Assembly: GCA_964649725.1 (NCBI GenBank)
Contig: CAZYTM010000001.1
Span: 806,001-870,000 of the forward strand
Source of the DNA: CAZYTM01 sp964649725
Lineage (GTDB): Bacteria > Desulfobacterota > Desulfuromonadia > Geobacterales > Geobacteraceae
Length of the DNA stretch: 64,000 bases
Direction: 5' to 3'
Position numbers and translations under genes: made by a program. Shown in pieces: positions 59,671-64,000 of the stretch; the first letter of the stretch is position 1; every line of letters begins with the position of its first letter. The notes under the pieces are model-generated. The model did not search any database. It was given only the letters and a program-made list of their open reading frames with translations, and was not told the origin of the DNA.

Positions 59671-60520
59671 CTCTTCAGCTATTGCAACCCTGCCGCGCGG
59701 TACTCCTGATATTGCCGACGCTACCTTTCAAAAGATTGCTTCTTTTCTCAAGGGGAGTCGTGGGATCAGCATCGGCTGTTACAAGGACAAGTGCATCAAA
59801 CGGCGGATTGCCATAAGGATACGGGCGACCCATTGTATTTCTGCCGAGGAATATTATGAACTGGTGGAGCATGATGTTACGGAGCTAGAACGGCTGGTCA
59901 AGGTCCTGACGATCCATGTCAGCCAGTTTTTCCGTAACGCCCCTACCTTTGCCAAGCTGCAAGATGAGATATTCCCCTATCTGTTTCGCCAGAGGTGTAT
60001 GGCCCGGGCAAATGGATTGCGGATCTGGAGCGTAGGCTGTGCAAGCGGCGAAGAGCCGTATAGTATCGCCCTGTTGCTGAAAGAATACTTTGCTGCTGAA
60101 CTGGAGAGTGTCGGCGCTGCCATCCTGGCGTCTGACATCGATGCCGGGATTCTTGCCCTGGCAAAGCTGGGGCTGTTTGCAGAAGACCGGATCCAGGATG
60201 TCCCGGATAAGATCATGAGACGATGGTTCAGTAATAACAGCGGCAAATTTCAATTGGCGCAGGAGATCATCTCCATGGTTACATTCAGACAGAGCGACAT
60301 ATTTGATGTTTCTTCCTACGAAGAACAGGATCTGATCCTCTGTCGCAATGTACTGATATATTTCGAGCGGAATCAGCAGGAGATTATATTGAACAGTTTT
60401 GCCGATGCATTGCATGGTGGCGGGGTGCTGGTGCTTGGCAAGTCTGAGACGCTGGTCGGGGATACGCGCCGCCGATTTCAGACAATATGCCCGGTGGAAC
60501 GGATCTATCGCGTTGCCTAG
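59630..60520 (+). CDS. cheR: chemotaxis receptor methyltransferase CheR
   Basis: 296 aa from the ATG at 59630 (286 aa if the ATG at 59660 is used; neither has a strong ribosome binding site). N-terminal helical domain ~20-95 (GISIGCYKDKCIKRRIAIRI, VLTIHVSQFFRN), then the SAM-binding domain with IWSVGCASGEEPYSIALLL and DLILCRNVLIYFERNQQE. It methylates glutamates on the receptor encoded next, using SAM, for adaptation. No cheB is visible in the window. Confidence 0.95.
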   Translation: MVTSPENCSAMGNDSSAIATLPRGTPDIADATFQKIASFLKGSRGISIGCYKDKCIKRRIAIRIRATHCISAEEYYELVEHDVTELERLVKVLTIHVSQFFRNAPTFAKLQDEIFPYLFRQRCMARANGLRIWSVGCASGEEPYSIALLLKEYFAAELESVGAAILASDIDAGILALAKLGLFAEDRIQDVPDKIMRRWFSNNSGKFQLAQEIISMVTFRQSDIFDVSSYEEQDLILCRNVLIYFERNQQEIILNSFADALHGGGVLVLGKSETLVGDTRRRFQTICPVERIYRVA

Positions 60521-60556
60521 AGAACTGTAATCATTATCTGGAAAAGGAGTTACCAA

Positions 60557-61837
60557 ATGCATATCCCCATAGGTTATAAATTTATCCTGGGATTTATGGT
60601 GGTGGTGGCCGCTGTCGCTTTTGTCCCTCACGGCATAAAACAGCTCGGTTACGCGCAGGAGTTCACCAATATCCTGACCTATGTGGTGGCGATGACCATC
60701 GGGCTGGTACTGGGCTGGTTCTTTTCCAAGAGTTTCACCAAGAATATTACCCGTCTTACCGATTCGGCTGAAGCGATCAGTCAGGGAGACCTGACCAAGG
60801 ATGTGGCAATCAAGGAGTCCCGCTTTCCTGATGAAACCAATGACATGGCGGTATCGATCAATCGGATGGTGGAGAGCCTGCGGGAGCTGGTGAGCCATAT
60901 CCGGGAAACCTCAGGGAAGGTGTCGGAATCATCGCGTACCATCTCCTCTTCAGCACTTGAAATCAACGCCTCTACCGAAGAGGTGGCACAGGCCATCGAG
61001 TCGATCTCCCGCGGGGCTGAAAGCCAGGCAGAGATGGTGGGGAAAAGTTCCAAGATCATCCATGAAATGGCTATCTCGGTAGAATTGGTGGCCAAACGGG
61101 CCAAAGAGGCATCTCGCGCAGCCCGGGATACAAGCCTTACGGCGCAGCGGGGTGGAGACCTGGCCAACGATTCACTGGCGCGGATGAAACTCTTCTTCGA
61201 GAATATCGAGCAGACCAGCCGCCAGTTCACCGACCTGAACAAAAAGCTGCAGCAGGTCGGGAAAATGGCAGACTTCATCAGCGATATTGCCCGGCAGACC
61301 AACCTGCTGGCCCTTAATGCCTCCATTGAAGCGGCCCGTGCCGGTGAATACGGCAAAGGTTTCGCCGTGGTGGCCGAAGAAGTGCGCAAGCTTGCCGATG
61401 GTACCGGCAAATCAGCTTCTGATATCGTAGAGCTGATAGGGATGATCAAGGAGGAGAGCCGCCGGGTCCATGATACCTTTACCGAGAGTACCAGGCAGAT
61501 CAGTGACGGCAAACAGAATATTGATACCACTGCCGCCTCATTCAAGGAGATCCTGACCACGGTTGTAGAGACCGAGCGGAAGGCGAACAGCATTGCCGAT
61601 CTTTCGCAGATGCAGACCGAGGGAGCGGAAAAGATGGTCAAGGCTATTGATGAGATAGCCAAGGTCGCTGAAGATAACGCTGCATCCACCGAGCAGGTCT
61701 CGGCTGCCACAGAAGAGCAGTCGGCAGCGATGCAGGAGATGGTCCATGCCACCCAGGAGCTGACGAAACTTGCCGAAGAGCTGCTGCAGATAGTGGAACG
61801 GTTCAAGCTTAATTCCGATGAGCCGCCGCCGGCATGA
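60557..61837 (+). CDS. methyl-accepting chemotaxis protein without periplasmic sensor
   Basis: 426 aa, AAGGAG before the ATG. Two membrane helices (~7-24 and ~38-58) joined by a loop of only ~12 residues, then HAMP (~59-112, LTDSAEAISQGDLTKDVAIK), and a long cytoplasmic coiled coil. The signalling tip DIARQTNLLALNASIEAARA and KGFAVVAEEVRKLAD is intact. It ends VERFKLNSDEPPPA with no NWETF-type tether for CheR/CheB. It must sense cytoplasmic, membrane or partner-borne signals. Overlaps cheW by 4 bp. Confidence 0.95.
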   Translation: MHIPIGYKFILGFMVVVAAVAFVPHGIKQLGYAQEFTNILTYVVAMTIGLVLGWFFSKSFTKNITRLTDSAEAISQGDLTKDVAIKESRFPDETNDMAVSINRMVESLRELVSHIRETSGKVSESSRTISSSALEINASTEEVAQAIESISRGAESQAEMVGKSSKIIHEMAISVELVAKRAKEASRAARDTSLTAQRGGDLANDSLARMKLFFENIEQTSRQFTDLNKKLQQVGKMADFISDIARQTNLLALNASIEAARAGEYGKGFAVVAEEVRKLADGTGKSASDIVELIGMIKEESRRVHDTFTESTRQISDGKQNIDTTAASFKEILTTVVETERKANSIADLSQMQTEGAEKMVKAIDEIAKVAEDNAASTEQVSAATEEQSAAMQEMVHATQELTKLAEELLQIVERFKLNSDEPPPA

Positions 61838-62262
61838 AAGAGAATCGTCGCTTTATCATTTTCGGCTCCCAGGGGGCGAGATATGCGCTCCCCCTCCAGG
61901 ATGTTGCGGAAGTCATGGAGCCGCCGCTTATTTACCCTATCCCTCGTGCCCCGCAATATTTTGCCGGTGCCATTAACTTCCATGGTGGTATCGTTTCACT
62001 GGTGGATCTGGCGGCACTCCTTGAAACGGAGAATTTCAGCGAAGGGGGGAAGATACTTGTCCTCGACCGGAGAATCGCCAATCTTGCCTTTCGCGTGGAG
62101 AGCGTGCAGACTATTATCTCTGCTGATGCGGTTTTAGAGGAAGATATCGCGCAAGACGAAATGTCTGCCAAGCTGTTGATCCTTGCTGATGGGACGGTAA
62201 AGCTCCTGAATCTCGATGCTGTATTGGATAAACTGGAAGGAGTAATCGGTGCATTTGGCTGA
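61834..62262 (+). CDS. cheW: CheW-type coupling protein
   Basis: 142 aa, SH3-like CheW fold: RFIIFGSQGARYALPLQDVA, EVMEPPLIYPIPRAPQYFAG, and AINFHGGIVSLVDLAALL (the GxINxxGxIxPVxDL region). Bridges receptor and CheA. Slightly divergent (IVSLVDL for IIPVIDL). ATGA overlap with the receptor gene. Confidence 0.93.
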   Translation: MKENRRFIIFGSQGARYALPLQDVAEVMEPPLIYPIPRAPQYFAGAINFHGGIVSLVDLAALLETENFSEGGKILVLDRRIANLAFRVESVQTIISADAVLEEDIAQDEMSAKLLILADGTVKLLNLDAVLDKLEGVIGAFG

Positions 62263-62339
62263 TTATATTGATATGTCTGTTTTATGCCCAGTTTTGCCAC
62301 TAGTTTGCGAAACAGGCAGCAGAGTGGCGGAGAACTGAT

Positions 62340-63974
62340 ATGGACATGTCCCAGTACCGGGAGCTGTTTATATCCGAGGCCAGAGAGCATGTGCGCTCGA
62401 TCAGTGGGCTGGTTGTCGCTCTGGAAAAGGATAGCGGCAATCGGGAGACCATGGATTCGCTCTTCCGTGTGGCACATTCAGTAAAAGGGATGGCGGCGGC
62501 CATGGATTTCGGGGCAATTGCCGAGCTCTCCCACAAGATAGAAGATCTGATGGACAAAGTGCGCAAGGGGGAGTTACCTCTTGACGCAGGGGTGACAGAC
62601 CTTCTGCTGGAAGGCGCAGACCTGCTCGATGCGATGATTACCGATGTGGAGAACGGAGCTACATCATCGCGGGATGTAAGTGATCTGGTCAAACGGTTGG
62701 TCAGTTATGAACCGGGCCGGCAGCCAGAACCGGCTGAAGCGCCAGCCAAAGCTGCAGAGTCGCTGCAGGTTGCCGAGCCGCAATCAGCAACTGCAGTCAA
62801 ACACCCTGGTCGTCGTGAAGCAGCAGAGACTGTACATACTGTCCGGGTTAAGACCGAGGTGCTCGACAATCTTATCAACACCACCGGGGAGTTGATAACC
62901 ACCAAACACCGGCTTATGAGCATCGGCAGGGAGGTGGCGACCCCGGCTCTCCTAGAAGCGCTGGCTGAGTTGACCAGGTTGTTGCGGGAGTTGCAGAATG
63001 AGGTGATGAACGTCCGCCTGATGCCTTTTTCGGTAATTACCGACCGATTCCCCAGGGTGGTGCGGGATCTGGCAAAAAAAAGCGGTAAAGAGGTGACATT
63101 CGAGATCGTTGGCAAGGAGATCGAACTTGACCGGGGGATTCTTGAGGAGCTTTCTGATCCGCTCATCCATATTCTCCGTAATGCTGTCGATCATGGTCTG
63201 GAAACCCAGGCTGAGCGGATTGCCGCAGGTAAAGCTGGCAAAGGGAAGGTGAGGCTTCAGGTCAAGAGGGAGAAGGATTTTGTCGTGGTCATGGTCGAAG
63301 ACGACGGCAAGGGGATGGATCCGGTCAAGCTGATCGCTTCGGCAGTAAAGAAAGGTCTGCTCAGGCAGGAAGAAGCCAGGCTGATGTCCCCTAAGGACGC
63401 ATACATGCTGACCTGTCTCCCCGGATTTTCCACTGCCGAGCAGGTGACCGATATATCGGGGCGTGGGGTTGGCATGGATGCTGTCAGATCTTCGATCCAG
63501 GAGCTTGGGGGGAGTCTTACTATCGAGTCAGAGGTGGGGATGGGGAGCAGAATAATTCTCAGGCTCCCTTTGACTGTGGCCATTTTCAATGTTCTGCTAG
63601 CAGGCTGCGCAAAATATACTGTAGCAGTGCCGGTCACGGCTGTGCAGCGAACAGTAGAATTGCGACGTAATCTTATCTCCAGTCGAGGCAAACAGAAGGT
63701 TTTCCAGCTGGATGGTGAAACCGTCCCGCTGCTAAGTCTGAACCGGATATTCGGCCAACCGGTAACCCCATTTACCAATGATGTCATCCCGGTGTTTGTC
63801 AGCGAAATCAAAGGGACTAAGGTAGGTCTCGTGGTGGACCGTTTTCTGGGCCAGCAGGAGGTATATATGAAACCGCTCGGCCGGCCGCTGGCGAAACTTA
63901 AAGGGATAGCCGGCGGGGTTATACAGGGTGGCGGTGAAGTGGTATTTATTCTGGATGTCGCAAACCTGCTCTGA
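62340..63974 (+). CDS. cheA: chemotaxis histidine kinase CheA, compact form lacking P2
   Basis: 544 aa. P1 Hpt domain ~1-105 with phospho-His46 in HSVKGMAAAMDFGAIAELSH. A Pro/Ala/Glu linker (~110-160) replaces the P2 CheY-binding domain. P3 dimerisation ~161-225 (VKTEVLDNLINTTGELITTK), P4 ATPase ~226-400 (LIHILRNAVDHGLE, DDGKGMDP, GRGVGMDAV) and P5 CheW-like ~405-544. It autophosphorylates in response to receptor state. With no cheY in the visible part, the output regulator is unknown. ATG 62340 or 62346. Confidence 0.96.
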   Translation: MDMSQYRELFISEAREHVRSISGLVVALEKDSGNRETMDSLFRVAHSVKGMAAAMDFGAIAELSHKIEDLMDKVRKGELPLDAGVTDLLLEGADLLDAMITDVENGATSSRDVSDLVKRLVSYEPGRQPEPAEAPAKAAESLQVAEPQSATAVKHPGRREAAETVHTVRVKTEVLDNLINTTGELITTKHRLMSIGREVATPALLEALAELTRLLRELQNEVMNVRLMPFSVITDRFPRVVRDLAKKSGKEVTFEIVGKEIELDRGILEELSDPLIHILRNAVDHGLETQAERIAAGKAGKGKVRLQVKREKDFVVVMVEDDGKGMDPVKLIASAVKKGLLRQEEARLMSPKDAYMLTCLPGFSTAEQVTDISGRGVGMDAVRSSIQELGGSLTIESEVGMGSRIILRLPLTVAIFNVLLAGCAKYTVAVPVTAVQRTVELRRNLISSRGKQKVFQLDGETVPLLSLNRIFGQPVTPFTNDVIPVFVSEIKGTKVGLVVDRFLGQQEVYMKPLGRPLAKLKGIAGGVIQGGGEVVFILDVANLL

Positions 63975-63993
63975 TTGCGATGGGAAAGGGAAT

Positions 63994-64000
63994 ATGATGG
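63994..64000 (+). CDS. start of the next gene (cut by window edge)
   Basis: GGGAAAGGG followed by ATATGATGG gives two in-frame ATG codons (63994, 63997) right after cheA. Too short to identify; probably the next chemosensory gene. Confidence 0.3.

Overview
The window looks like a chromosomal segment from a member of the Geobacterales (Geobacter and relatives, Desulfuromonadia). The reasons are a biotin-dependent carboxylase next to a methylmalonyl-CoA mutase catalytic subunit and epimerase, a porin of the kind found next to hisZ-purA in Geobacter-type genomes, futalosine-pathway menaquinone genes, a complete twelve-gene type II secretion operon, and an unusually dense set of PAS/receiver/histidine kinase genes. 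Base composition is moderate and even. I saw no mobile element, CRISPR array, rRNA or clear sign of recent transfer. The species call is inference.

Layout. 1-6 kb: end of a carboxyltransferase gene, biotin carboxylase/carrier, small zinc-ribbon protein (minus strand), methylmalonyl-CoA mutase large subunit and epimerase, which together form propionyl-CoA/methylmalonyl-CoA metabolism. 6-9.5 kb: a long regulatory leader with a promoter-operator candidate, an outer-membrane porin, and a secreted propeller-type protein. 9.6-12.5 kb: hisZ, purA, and tandem tRNA-Lys(UUU) and tRNA-Glu(UUC) with a strong terminator. 12.7-13.6 kb: a secreted tandem OB-fold protein. 13.6-25.0 kb (minus strand): gspC-D-E-F-G-H-I-J-K-L-M-N, almost every junction overlapping except a structured gap before gspG. 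25.3-30.6 kb: lipoprotein, beta-barrel protein, FlgT-like protein and a CsgG/FlgT-like domain fused to WD40 repeats. 30.6-32.1 kb: mqnB and mqnD.

32.2-52.7 kb is the most striking region: about 20 kb, all on the plus strand and mostly translationally coupled. It encodes a membrane PAS-only protein, five histidine kinases, seven receiver domains in seven proteins, one canonical and one variant HD-GYP protein, an MglA-type Ras-like GTPase, and a receiver-MshEN-GspE/PilB ATPase-double zinc ribbon fusion. None of the response regulators has a DNA-binding domain. The outputs appear to be cyclic-di-GMP turnover, a secretion/pilus-type motor ATPase and a polarity-type GTPase. I infer a multi-input phosphorelay that drives an envelope or surface machine rather than transcription, and this is the best candidate for an undescribed system here.

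52.8-59.5 kb: RlpA-like protein, a convergent TPR protein, then hsp20-lon-thiL as a tightly packed operon. 59.5-64 kb: a chemosensory operon (possible small ORF, cheR, a two-TM chemoreceptor lacking a periplasmic sensor, cheW, compact cheA) starting from a near-consensus promoter that overlaps a 14-bp palindrome; the next gene begins at the right edge.
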